A DNA stretch of 64,000 bases from Diploscapter coronatus (Eukaryota; Nematoda; Chromadorea; Rhabditida; Rhabditidae), in assembly GCA_964036155.1 (NCBI GenBank), contig OZ038423.1, forward strand, positions 8,757,249 through 8,821,248, in the 5' to 3' direction. The translations under genes and the position numbers were made by a program. Below, in pieces: positions 1 to 10,740 of the stretch (position 1 is the stretch's first letter; every line of letters starts with the position of its first letter). The notes below the pieces were generated by a model. The model was not told the DNA's origin, searched no databases, and saw only the letters and a program-made list of their open reading frames with translations.

Positions 1-2194
1 CAGAGGCCTGTATCAGAACATGTAAAATCTTGACTATAACATTTTTTTTTTAAAATCTGCATAGCAATGGTGGTAAGTCTTACGTATTATTTGATTAAAC
101 AATCTATACATATCTGGAAACGTTTGAGTCATATCTGAATTTGCATCGGTATTTAGAGAGCTTTGTCGAAATTGTGGATTACATATGAAACTGAAACTGT
201 TGCTATACTGAGTTGGAATTTATTAGGTAGTTTCCAAAGAATTTTGAAACGCAATTCAGGCAAGAAACATCGGCGTGTGGTACAATATTCTGGACTTTAT
301 AAGCAAAGCCAGTGTCACGATAAATGTAAGTATGATAGAATTCAGTTTTTGAGGCCATTCAACTTTCAGGCTCTTGCTATCGCGTTCGCTACAGACTTCA
401 TTCCGAAGTGGATGTACTATTATTCGAACGGAAATATGAACGGCTACGTTGACTCCTCATTGTCCTGGTTCGATACGAGTCATCTTCGTATTAAGAACTC
501 AACTTTCACGAACGTCATCGCTTGCAGGTGGTAAAATTTGTAATATATTTGTTGGACCCCGTTACGTGACCAATTAGATAGTTTTGAACGCTGTAGACGT
601 CTGGGATATAATGAAACATATCCGTAAGATCTGCGAAACTATTTGACATTTTGGCTTTCACTACTTGCCAGATGTAGAGCTGGTAAACGAACTATTTATT
701 GATGTCAAATTATCGTTTTCTAAAATCTTGCAATGCATATGTTGAGCTGAAGTGATTGTGGATCGTTTAGATACCGTGCCTATCGAGAGCCCCCTTGCAG
801 CTTGAACGTCACGAATCCAAAGACGGGAATGCCGATGGTGTGTAACGACGACATGGAATTGTCTTACGAATGGTGGAAAGTGTTCGCCATTCGGCTCCTT
901 TTCGTCTTGATCTTCGAGGTGAATTGAAGCCTATCTCTGGAGTCCTTATATGGACAGTCGTATATCCCTTGACATCGTAGCATCGTGCATGCGAAACCTT
1001 AAGGAGGAAGATTCTTTTCCCTACTCCTCCTATTCAATAATATCTCATTATGTCACGATGTCATGATGCTATGAGATTTATGAATAGTCTATAAAATCGT
1101 AACGGATTTCCAGCATATAGTCTTCATGCTGAAGATGTTCTTCGACTACATTATTCCTGATGTCCCTAAGAACGTGTTCATTCAACAGCAGAGAGAGAAG
1201 TACTTCATCAGGATGGCGCTACTGGATGATTGGGCTAAAGGAGGAGATGAAGATTCAAGAGCGTTAGTTTGTTGTTATAACGGAATAATCATATTTTCCA
1301 TTATATTAGAAGTCGGGATTAGGGCAGTAGGCATGGCTTATGATAGTGCGAGCAAATGCTGAGTCTGCGACGCGATCACCCTAAGAAGATCGTGTCGCAG
1401 CTTTCTCTTATTGGCATCAACACCAGCCACGTTTATTGCCATAATCCAGGCCTATTATATAATCGAGAGCAAAGCTTATTCACCAAAACATGGAGATCGA
1501 AAACGAGAGATTATCATTTGCTGTATTTTCTAAAGAGGCAGGAAGAAAAAATAGCATGCGAAATAAGAGACGCAGATTTTATCTTCCACCTCCTTCCTTT
1601 TTCGATCTCCATATTTTGGAGAACAAATCATATTCACTTTGTTCAGATCGAGCGTGCACGATGAGCTTTTGAAAAGGTAAAGATTTGATGAGATATGTCT
1701 AATTTTTTACTGGACATAGTTGGGCACGTATGCCAAATACGGCCAACTAGCATCTATCTCGCATGATCCTATAGTTTAGTTGATAGAATACTCCCCGGAT
1801 TGGAGTGACAAAGATTCATTCACACTTTCTCCTAGAATCGAGATTTTTACAAATATTAGCCACTCACGCCCGCTTGTCCTAGGCGCACTGTTCCTATAAC
1901 ATTATAAAATACGGAATCTGCTTCAGAGCAGCTGAAGGCGATAATGAAACGACTGCCTACCAACCAGGGTCCTTCACTCAAGAGGTGATAGTTGATTATT
2001 TCTAGCAATCGTTAAAATACCCCACTTTTACAACACTCAATTCTCAGATAGCCGATTTCAAGCCTATTGACCATAATGATCGTCAGGAAGATCCTTTGAC
2101 GAACACTTCAAACTCCATCGAAATGACGCCAATCGCAGGAAGCAAGGAGGACAATGAAACACAGCCAAACGCTGAGAAAATTCCAAATGTATAG
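1..2194 (+). CDS. Anoctamin (TMEM16) C-terminal part, 5' end outside window
   Basis: Anoctamins are membrane calcium-activated chloride channels or lipid scramblases. I join seven exons: 1-21, 260-325, 370-527, 771-918, 1114-1262, 1927-1984 and 2048-2194 (TAG). All phases agree and they give 248 residues. Family landmarks are RNIGVWYNIL, AIAFATDFIPK (membrane segment), the motif CRYRAYREPP, FAIRLLFVLIFE (membrane segment) and DYIIPDVPKNV, followed by a charged QQQREK stretch. This order matches the last third of animal anoctamins. The final two exons encode a polar tail rich in D, E, N and T that has no family signature; they are supported only by phase, good acceptors and composition. Without them the frame would stop at 1362. 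The pore-forming N-terminal half is missing because the gene begins before the window. I cannot tell which anoctamin subgroup this is. Confidence 0.88.
1483..1619. repeat. Foldback repeat in anoctamin intron
   Basis: Two 21-bp arms (1483-1503 and 1599-1619) are inverted copies with one mismatch. They begin CCAAAAcATGGAGATCG and enclose 95 bp. It lies in the 664-nt intron between the last shared membrane exon and the tail exons of the anoctamin gene. It is probably a small foldback transposon remnant; no target duplication was seen. Confidence 0.55.
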
Positions 2195-2842
2195 GCTTAT
2201 GAATAGGATTTTGACAGTAAAACAAAGTTATCTTATGGATTTATTATTTTAAAATCTGGCAATATGGTTTCTACTTAAAACTCAGCTTTGCATTTTTTTC
2301 TATTTGGAAAAATCTTTCAAAGCGCTTGTTATCCAATGTGTGATTTAATAAAGTTATGCAATATTTGTAAGGAAATATCAATCCCTCAAAAATAATTGAT
2401 TAGGAAAAACGATATATATTAGTACCTAAAAAATAGGACAATTCGGAAAAGCCATTTCAAATTTCTAAAGTGGTTACGATAGCTGAAATTCTAACAAATG
2501 ACATTTTGGAATTACTTTTCCTTGGAACAACGATTCTTCGGAATGAAGGAGTTACTTTTGCGAATCGTCGAAATATTGAGAAAAACAACCAATATATACC
2601 TCTACTATATAAAGATAATATTCGGTGAATAAACAGCACAAGAAAAGAATTAATAGTGAATGTCAGAATTATTCAAAGTGGTGCGGAACATGGGTCCGTC
2701 GATTGGGCTGATTTTCACATATATAGTAGTTTTTCACGCTAATTCTCGTGATGCTATCCGCTGTTTGAAAATCGATTACTGTAGCTTAAAGTTTTGACTG
2801 ATCCGACTTCAGAAAAAAATCATAACTTTCTTATTTCCGAAC
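2195..2842. other. Intergenic, AT-rich
   Basis: This is the 3' flank of the anoctamin gene. The stretch is A/T-rich. A candidate poly(A) signal of the form AATAAA occurs shortly after the stop, near 2347. No credible coding exon was seen on either strand. Confidence 0.5.
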
Positions 2843-2894
2843 CAGGGCCAGGCGGAATTTGGAATTTTGCTTTTCGGAATTCCGCCCAGCCCTG
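2843..2894. repeat. GC-rich hairpin
   Basis: Arms at about 2843-2859 (CAGGGCCAGGCGGAATT) and 2876-2894 are near-perfect inverted copies around a short T-rich loop. It stands just upstream of a second, larger hairpin and of the duplicated promoter block of the first kelch gene. Confidence 0.6.
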
Positions 2895-2983
2895 AGAGGG
2901 GGCACTCTAGCCTACTCTGGTCGTCTGCGCTCTCTCTTTTCTCCCCACTATTTTATGCTCGTTCTCATGCTACTAACAAAGAA

Positions 2984-3067
2984 TTGAGCGGACGAATGGC
3001 AGCGTGATAGCCGTCCGGCTTCCGAGTGGCAGCCGGGCGGCTATCACACTGTCATTCGTCCGGTCAA
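2984..3067. repeat. Imperfect palindrome upstream of kelch gene 1
   Basis: Arms of about 37 bp (2984-3020 and 3031-3067) share the core GGACGAATGrCAGyGTGATA and pair with a 10-bp loop. Weaker pairing continues outward to roughly 2968 and 3084. The GC content is well above the surroundings. It may be a foldback transposon, or a cruciform-forming element at the breakpoint that brought in the promoter copy next to it. Confidence 0.65.
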
Positions 3068-3109
3068 TTTTTCTGAGAGTAGCTCAAGCCGACTCTGTAC
3101 TCACCCTAA

Positions 3110-3370
3110 TAAAAAGAAAAACGTCTTGAATTCACTTTTCGTTGCCTCACAAAATATCGATTTTGGGCTGTCATGTGGTTCTTTCTGGTTTCTTTTTCGA
3201 AAATCTTCAATAATGGGCCGGTCATTTATCGACGAATCCCTGTGCCAAGCTGTCGGTACTCGATTTTCTCAGAGTCCCCATTTTCCCGCTCTTCGTTTTC
3301 CATTATATTTTCGAAAATATTAGTTGTTTTTCGCGTTGATCGATCGATATTTTTTGATTAATTGATTGCA
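3110..3370 (+). promoter_or_regulatory. Second copy of the SPT16 upstream/leader region
   Basis: About 250 bp here match 11630-11903, directly before the SPT16 start codon, with few differences. The longest identical runs include the stretch around ATCTTCAATAATGGGCCGGT. The SPT16 copy has an extra 20-odd bp near 11795. The copy ends about 30 bp before the ATG of the kelch gene at 3397. I infer that this gene acquired the promoter or leader of the housekeeping gene SPT16 by duplication. The alternative is a dispersed repeat that carries a promoter. Confidence 0.75.
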
Positions 3371-3396
3371 TTCGAAGCCAACCAAATTCAGTCAAG

Positions 3397-5419
3397 ATGA
3401 GTGATGAACCTATACCAACTTCTCCAAATCCTTCTTCCGAACGCGTAAGTTGAAATTCCAATTAAATTTTCTGTAATGAATTAGTTTTGTTCAGAATGAT
3501 GACATTTTATCAGAAACTTTTAGGAGCTACCATCATTTGCTGAAATGTTGGACGTTCCACAAAAGAATCTCATCAAAGGCCTTTGGAATGTGGATGATTT
3601 ATCTATTTCCGATAAAATCGCTAGCATCGATGTGTTTTCGAAGGAAATGCCTAAAGAAGCACGAGTGGAGTATAGAAAATGGTGTTTTCTAATGGATCGA
3701 TCAAGGGTAAAACAAAATGGGCATTTTTTAAATCAATGAGAGATGCCAGCAAAATTTTAGATGCCAGATTTCTACGATTCTCAGAGTGATCATATTAAGG
3801 ATATTATCACTGCAATGTTTGAGAAATATACCGATTTAGGTTATTCAATTATCTGCAAAACATAACTTATTTACCATTTTAGAAGAATTTGCCCAGAGAA
3901 TAAATAGCATAAAGTCATCGTTGAATAACCCAGACGCTTTCGACAAATGGATGGAGAATGAAGAAATCGAATTCGAGGAACCTCCAATTCAGGAAGATAC
4001 GGAGAACGCATCAACTTCTCTATCATCACGACGTCCTTATGTAAGGTTGATTACGTTTAACGTTATGCTATATTATTTTTCGCCATTCGGAAAGGTAATC
4101 ACAAATAGAAGTAGTTACATTTATTTTCCTTAGTAAAATGGTGTTTCTAGCATTTTGAAAATGTAAATAATTCATTACTAAAATAGAAGTGATAATTTCA
4201 GAAACGAAACGCAATGCCATTAATTACCAATACAATGACTAAATTACCCCGGAATATCAATAATTCGCAGATTGGTGGAGACAATTCATTCGATAATTCG
4301 CATGAAATTTTATTTTATTGTAAGAAATTATATTGGAAGCTAAGTGAGAGACTTTGAAACGATTCGTAATAATTTAGTTCGTTATTGGAATGGTGATAAG
4401 AGTGAAGGAAGAATAGGCTTGTTCAATTCATATACCTGCTCATTAGAAGACATTGCAAAATTCCACAATTATTATGAGTTACATGAAGTAGCAACTACAC
4501 AGGATAAAGTAAATTCTTATGTTCTTTATTTTGAATAATTTCTCAAATTTCAGATTTTTGCAATTGACAGCAGATATTCATTTGAAATATATGACTTGAA
4601 TACTCAGCAAATTTCAAGAGGTCTTATCAACAAATCCATAAGTGATCGATTCAAAGAATTTTACAGGCCCAGATTCTCCTGAATGGCGTAATTTTGCATC
4701 TGTGGCCTATTTCAAAGACAAATTGTATTATTTGGGTGGAGGCACGAATCGGGTTGATGTAAGACAATCAATTGAAGGTCCATTAAATAATTAATTCAGG
4801 TTTTAATAGATGGACAATGGCAAACAGGACCTGCACTTCCTCTTCCAATTAATCGTGCTCAAACAATAACATGCGATGAAATTTTATACGGTCACACTAT
4901 AGCATATTCATTATTGTAATTATGCATATTTAGTTATTAGTGGCTCCAATAGTAGAAAGATATATCGATTGTCAGACGATGAACGGGAATGGATTGAAAT
5001 TGGCGAGATTCCAGAAAAACGACATTATTTCGGAGTTGCATCGCTAAACGGAAGAATTTACATAACTGGAGGACGGAAGTCGTTAATTTTGTATGATATA
5101 AATAATGCATCATTATATATTTAGTGATCATGATGATGTATTGAAATCCTGTCTGTGTTTCGACCCCTCAGTTCCAGTTGATAGTCGAATTTCTAAAATC
5201 GCAGATATGAACTATGCAAGAGAGAATGATTCTCTTGTTGTCGCAAATAGAAAATTGTATGCAATCGGAGGGTGAGTTGAGATTTTGCATATCTTTATAC
5301 GAAATATTTGTTAATTTAGATTGGACGATTTTTCCAATGAAAACATTTATAATCCAATCGAAGAATACGATCCACAAACGAATAAATGGCGTGAAGTCGG
5401 AAAAATTAGCATAGAATAA
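3397..5419 (+). CDS. Chimeric kelch-repeat protein (kelch gene 1)
   Basis: Twelve exons join in frame: 3397-3444, 3524-3706, 3761-3839, 3883-4040, 4202-4319, 4351-4508, 4554-4620, 4667-4758, 4800-4890, 4934-5090, 5125-5271 and 5320-5419. They give about 465 residues. Residues 1-156 form an acidic, helical domain without BTB or BACK signatures; its layout faintly recalls nematode SXP/RAL-2-type proteins, but I would not assign it. The C-terminal half carries kelch blades: KDKLYYLGG, IYRLSDDEREW, GRIYITGG, KLYAIGG and YDPQTNKWREV. Such propellers bind partner proteins. The ATG follows an acceptor (ATTCAG) by 5 nt. The fifth exon is homologous to sequence downstream of the HSP70 domain at 8161-8463, including its preceding intron, so the kelch half was copied from that locus. 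One intron appears to be only 25-31 nt. Confidence 0.72.
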
Positions 5420-5972
5420 AGCTCGATTATAATAATCTCATATTTCATATAGAACTTTTATCCAATATAATGTGAAATAATAATTTGATTTCAATGCACA
5501 TGATACAGACAACTCTCGAAGACATCCAAAAGTAACGAAGGATAATTGTTGTAACTGAAATAAATATTCTTCAAAATATTTCATTTCAAAATTCTGTAAC
5601 CAAATCCAATATTTATTTTATAGCAATTTAAATCCATTAATGAATTTCAAAGTAAATTCTTCAAAATATATACCAGAAATAGTTACTCGATTTTTTGTGA
5701 ACAGTTGTTGAACGTATTCAGAACATAATATTATTCGTCAGCAGTATCAATGCTAGCGTATTTTTATTACTTTCTCTTCTCAGTCAACCTCTTTTTCATC
5801 CTGATTGATGATAAGGCATTTTCATAGTATCGATCTATTTAATGTCAGTTCAATATCTTTCAGTATTTGTTAAGGTTATTTCATCGTTCTGTCACTATAA
5901 TTCTGTTCTTTTTAATTTTAAATATCAATACAAGAATGTTTAAATAAACGCAAATTTTAATTTACAACCTCA
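5420..5972 (+). other. 3' flank of kelch gene 1, partly duplicated
   Basis: The first 150 bp (to about 5570) match the flank of kelch unit 3 at 10741-10870, including GATACAGACAACTCTCGAAG. The duplication that made the kelch units therefore included the 3' UTR. The remainder is AT-rich, with several AATAAA/AATAAT motifs and no gene. Confidence 0.7.
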
Positions 5973-6088
5973 GCTGGTACCCAAGTTCAACTTACAACCC
6001 TTGTAAATTGACTTACAACATAACTTACAAGATCAAAATGACCTTTTAAGTGACTTACAAGGGTTGTAAGTTGAACTTGGGTACCAGC
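5973..6088. mobile_element. MITE with 34-bp perfect terminal repeats
   Basis: Arms at 5973-6006 and 6055-6088 are exact inverted copies of 34 bp, beginning GCTGGTACCCAAGTTCAACT. They are flanked by a direct repeat CCTCA at 5968-5972 and 6089-6093, read as a 5-bp target duplication. The inside is a degenerate repeat of CTTACAA. There is no coding capacity. It sits between kelch gene 1 and the HSP70-kelch gene. The perfect arms suggest a recent insertion. Confidence 0.8.
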
Positions 6089-6226
6089 CCTCATTTGAAG
6101 GAAACAATCTGATAATCAATATGAAGCTTGTTCCAAAATAGATTATGGTTCTTTAGTCATTTGAGTACAAATGTATGAAATGTGTTCTAAAATAATTTTA
6201 ATTTATAGATTAAGTATAATGAAGAA

Positions 6227-9200
6227 ATGGTGTACATAGGCATCGACTTGGGTACAACATATTCATGTGTTTCCGTGATTGAGGATGGGCGGCCTATTGT
6301 GATTTTTTCTGACGATGGTCTGTTTTTATTAGCATTAGAAGCGCTCATTTATTTTTTTACCGATAAACTTGTCAGAAAATTGAATTTTGTAAGAAAAAAT
6401 TAAATGAATATATTTTTGCAATTTATAGGTCCAAGCTTACCTTTAGATCATTTTTTAATTACACTCGAATATTCTTTAAATTCTGTGTATCTGAAAAATT
6501 TCCTATTTCAGGTAAATTCACCATCCCTTCCGTGGTCGCCTATTGCGATGCCGAAACTCTCGTTGGAAATCCGGCACTAGCTGCAGCTACTGACATATCT
6601 AATGTTTTATACGGTTTTTTAAAACATTATTTTGATTCTTTAATTCTACAAATCTCAGATTCAAAACGCCTAATCGGCTATAACGTTCTGAATGGTGCAT
6701 TCCTGCCTGATGAAGAATCATTTTTGCCTTTCAGACTCGAAACAAGAAATGTTTGAATTAAAAAAAAAAAAATAATAATAATAATTTCATATTTAGAGAG
6801 TCGTTGGTTATGTACTTAATGCAGGTCAGCAAAATGAGAGCTTTATTCGACCTGAAGAAGTTTCTGCTAAGATTTTGGAGAAGTTGAAAATAATTGCAGA
6901 GGTATTTTCCTAACTCGAAAAAATCGAACTTAGAACTCCAAGCTTCAAATGCATTATTATTATTTGTTAAACTTAACAGATTGAAATTTGTCTTATTTCA
7001 GAGACATTTGCCAGAAAGGGAAATAACTGGAGCAGTCGTGACAGTTCCTGCCTTCTTCAATAATGATCAAATCAATGCGACAAAAACAGCGATTCAAATG
7101 GCTGGACTCGATCTGAAATATCTTTTGGAAGAACCGACGGCAGCTGCAATTGCTTATCACAACAAAATGAGGATAACTGACTCAACGATTATGGTCTTTG
7201 ATTGGGGAGGAGGTTAGAATATATTTGGATATTTGAATATGATGTTGCTTTAGAAGAAAATTAAAATTATGTATGCAAATCATCATCGTTAAGGGTAAAA
7301 GAATTAGACATTCAAGGAATTGATGCAAGATAATTATAAAATGCAATTAAGATAATAATTTGATTTCAATCATTTGATTATTATGGCAATATATTTTATT
7401 TATGGATTGAAATTTTCAGGAACTCTAGATATTAGTATCGCGGAAATTAAAAACGAAAAATTTTATGTGAAGTCAGTGTGTGGTGATGCTCATTTAGGTT
7501 TGTTATTACGCTACTTTATGGTTTTAAAATTATATCACCTAGGCGGTCAAAATTTCGACGAAAGAATAATGAAATACGTAATCGAAGAATATAAGAAATC
7601 AAACAACTATGATATATCGCAACAGCCAAAGTTGATGAAACGATTACGGCAAGCGTGCAAAGAAGCGAAAGAATCTCTGTCATTTCAAATGGCATCGTGG
7701 AATGTTAACGTAAGAAATGTTCATTTTATTGATTCCGGATGAAATTCATATTTTGCAGTTGGATATTAATAATAATACAAGCGTGAATGTGAACATTTCG
7801 CGATCTGACTTCAACCAACTCTGTGAAGCTTTATTCAATAAAGCGATGGAAATAATTAAAAAGGCTCTACGAACTGCAAAAATCTCAGCAGAACAAATTG
7901 ATAATGTGGTAATTTTATTATGAGAAAAAAGCAAGACTCTGATATGCTTTTCACTGAATATAAAATTTATAGATTCTGGTTGGTGGAACAACTCGAATTC
8001 CAAAAATTCGAGAACTTTTATCGCATAAATTTGGTCAGGCAAAATTGAGATACAATGCCAACCCTGAAGAGAGTGTAGCTCATGGAGCTGCGATTATTGC
8101 AGATGCTTTAGAGGTTTGAAGATAAATAACTCATGACTAAAATGGAAGTGATAATTTCAGAAAGGAATTGAGATCCCATTGATTAATAATACAGTGACTG
8201 AATTAACCCAGAATATCAATAATTCGCAAATTGATGAAAATGCAAATTCTGAAGAGGTTGTAGCTCATAGAGCTGCGATTATCGCAAATGCTTTAGAGGC
8301 TTGAAGATAAATAATTCATTATTAAAATTGAAGTTATAATTTCAGAAAGGAATTGAGATCCCATTGATTAATAATACAATAAATAAATTAGCCCAGAATA
8401 TCAATAATTCGCAAATTGGTGGAGACAATTCGATCAATAATTCGCATAGCATTTTATTTTATCGTAAGAAATTATGTTGAAAGCTAAGAGACTGAAACGA
8501 TTCGTAATAATTTAGTTTCATATCAAAATAATGGTAAAGATGAAGGAAGAATATACTTGTTCAATTCACTTAACTGCTCAGTCGAAGAGATTGCAAAATT
8601 CAACAGTTGTTATGTGCGATTTGAAGTAGCAACTACACAGGATAAAGTAAATTCTTGCGTTCGTTATTTTTAATTATTTCTTGGATTTCAGATTTTTGGA
8701 ATTAAAAGCGAAAATAAATCGTTTGAAATTTTCGATCTGAATACTCGACAAATTTCAAAAGGTCTTATCAACGAATCTATGAATGATTGATTTAAAGAAT
8801 TTTACAGGCCCAGATCCTCCTGAATGGCGTGAATATGCATCTGTTGCTTATTTCAAAGACAAACTGTATTATTTGGGTGGGTGGGATCCTAACAAAGCAG
8901 GGGAAAAAACGAATCGAGTTGATGTAAGACAATCAATTGGAAGGTCCATTAAGTAATTTATTCAGGTTTTAATAGATGGAAAATGGCAAACAGGGCCTGC
9001 TCTTCCTCTTCCAATTAGTGGCGCTCAACCAATAACATGCGATGGAATTTTATACGGTCACATTATAACATATTTATTATTATAATTATGGATATTTAGT
9101 TACTGATAAATGGTATAGTAATAAAATATATCGATTATCAGACGATGAACGGGAATGGATTGAAATTGGAGAGATTCCAGAAAAACGAACTTCTTTCGGA

Positions 9201-9245
9201 GTTGCATCGCTAAATGGAAGAATTTACATAACTGGAGGATACTAG
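6227..9245 (+). CDS. HSP70 ATPase domain fused to kelch repeats
   Basis: Sixteen exons join in frame (6227-6317, 6512-6613, 6659-6750, 6797-6901, 7002-7212, 7420-7497, 7543-7709, 7759-7908, 7973-8113, 8161-8298, 8346-8463, 8489-8646, 8692-8761, 8808-8923, 8966-9056, 9100-9245), about 657 residues. Residues 1-379 are an HSP70 nucleotide-binding domain with GIDLGTTYSCV, DSKRLIG, TVPAFFNNDQ, EEPTAAAIAY, FDWGGGTLDIS and LVGGTTRIPKI, so ATP binding looks possible. The substrate-binding domain is absent. Instead a linker starting KGIEIPLINN leads into kelch blades. Odd points are a duplicated linker exon, a GC instead of GT donor at 8299, a 25-nt intron (8464-8488) and TAG at 9243-9245 inside the propeller. 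If the GC donor is not used, translation stops at TGA 8302-8304 after the ATPase domain. Fusion of transcripts is inferred. Confidence 0.7.
8055..8424 (+). repeat. Tandem duplication at the HSP70-kelch junction
   Basis: Two consecutive units with a period of about 185 bp. Each holds the last codons of the HSP70 ATPase domain (VAHGAAIIADALE and VAHRAAIIANALE), a short intron and the linker exon KGIEIPLINNT. The second unit ends the exon with GAG|GC where the first has GAG|GT. A third relative of the intron plus linker lies at 4130-4319 in kelch gene 1. Confidence 0.85.
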
Positions 9246-9563
9246 TCGTTAATTTTGTATGATAAAAAATGTATCGTTATATATTTAGTGGTAAAGCATT
9301 AAAATCCTGTCTATGTGTCGACCCCACTGCTCCAGTTGACAGTCGAATTTCTCGAATCGCTGATATGAATTATGCAAAACATTGTCATTCGCTCATTGCC
9401 GCTAACGGGAAATTGTATGCAATTGGAGGGTGAGCTGAGATTTTGCATATCTTTATACCAAATATTTGTTAATTTAGATTGGACGATTTTTTCGATAAAA
9501 CTAATTATCATTCAATCGAAGAATACGATCCACAAACGAATAAATGGTGTGAAGTTGAAAAAA
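9246..9563 (+). pseudogene. Remainder of kelch unit 2 after the in-frame stop
   Basis: Downstream of TAG 9243-9245 the homology to kelch gene 1 continues without further breaks: a 32-35 nt intron, an exon from 9289 (KALKSCLCVDPTAPV, KLYAIGG), another intron and an exon from 9478 (EYDPQTNKWCEV). The final codons run straight into the linker of unit 3. One base change, where kelch gene 1 reads CGG AAG, removed this part from the protein. If the stop is a sequence error or polymorphic, the propeller would be complete. Confidence 0.6.
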
Positions 9564-10740
9564 TTAATTTGCAAATTGGTGGAGACAATTCGGTCAATAA
9601 TTCGCATGAAATCTTATTCTATCGTAAGAATTATGTTAAAAACTAAAAGACTTTGAAACGATTCGTAATAATTTAGTTTTTTATCGAAGTAATGATAATC
9701 GTGAAGAAAGAATATGTTTGTTCAATTCACTTGACTGCTCAGTCGAAGAGATTGCAAAATTCAACAGTTGTTATGTGCGATTTGAAGTAGCAACTACACA
9801 GGATAAAGTAAATTCTTGCGTTCGTTATTTTTAATTATTTCTTGGATTTCAGATTTTTGGAATTAAAAGCAAAAATAAATCGTTTGAAATTTTCGATCTG
9901 AATACTCGACAAATTTCAAAAGGTCTGCTCAACAAATCCATGAGTTATCGATTCAAAGAATTTTGCAGGTCCAGATCCTCCTGAATGGCGTGAATATGCA
10001 TCTGTCGCTTATTTTAAAGACAAATTGTATTATTTGGGTGGATGGGATCCTAAAACAAATAAAAAGACAAATCGAGTTGATGTAAGAAGATCGAATGAAG
10101 CCCATGAAATAATTTATTCAGGTTTTAATAGATGGAAAATGGCAAACAGGACCTGCTTTTCCTCTTCCAATTAGTTCTGTTCAAGCAATAACATGCGATG
10201 AAATTTTATACGGTCACATTACAGCATATTCGTTATTGTAATTATGGATATTTAGTTATTGATGGCCATGAAAGTACAAAGATATATCGATTATCAGACG
10301 ATGAACGGGAATGGACTGAAATCGGCGAGATTCCAGAACAACGAGGTCATTTCGGAGTTACATCACTAAATGGAAAAATTTATATAACTGGAAAAGAATG
10401 GAGGTTGTTAGTTTTGTATGACAAATAATGCATCATTATATATTTAGTGATAAAACATTCAAATTCTGCTTGTGTTTTGATCCCTCAGCTCCAGTTGATA
10501 ATCGAATTTCTCGAATCGCTAATATGAATTATGGAAGATATCTTCATTCGCTCATTGTCGCTAACGAGAAATTGTATGCAATCGGAGGGTGAGCTGAGAT
10601 TTTGCATATTTATACGAAATATTTGTCAACTTAGATTTAAACAAATGATATGTCAAAATTTTTGCTATCCAATCGAAGAATATGATCTACAAACAAATGA
10701 ATGGCGTGAAGTCGGAAGATTACCAGAAAATAAAGCTTGA
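9564..10740 (+). CDS. Kelch unit 3, no start codon of its own
   Basis: Third tandem copy of the kelch module. Exons are about 9478-9623 (shared with the end of unit 2), 9650-9807, 9853-9922, 9969-10081, 10122-10212, 10258-10415, 10448-10588 and 10635-10740 (TGA). Blades are KDKLYYLGG, IYRLSDDEREW and EKLYAIGG, and the last strand ends EWREVGRLPENKA. The third blade lost its GG: unit 1 has ITGGRK where this copy has ITGKEW. No promoter or ATG is visible; the frame is open backwards into unit 2 up to its stop. It is either the second propeller of the HSP70-kelch protein, cut off by that stop, or a decaying copy. The 3' flank to about 10870 matches that of kelch gene 1. Confidence 0.55.

Noticed and set aside
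3397..4040. BTB/BACK domain in front of the kelch repeats
   Set aside because: Most kelch adaptors of cullin-3 start with BTB, so I looked for it. The 156 N-terminal residues are acidic and helical and lack BTB motifs.
6227..8113. HSP70 pseudogene
   Set aside because: All phosphate, connecting and adenosine motifs are intact and nine exons keep frame, so decay is not evident in the ATPase part.
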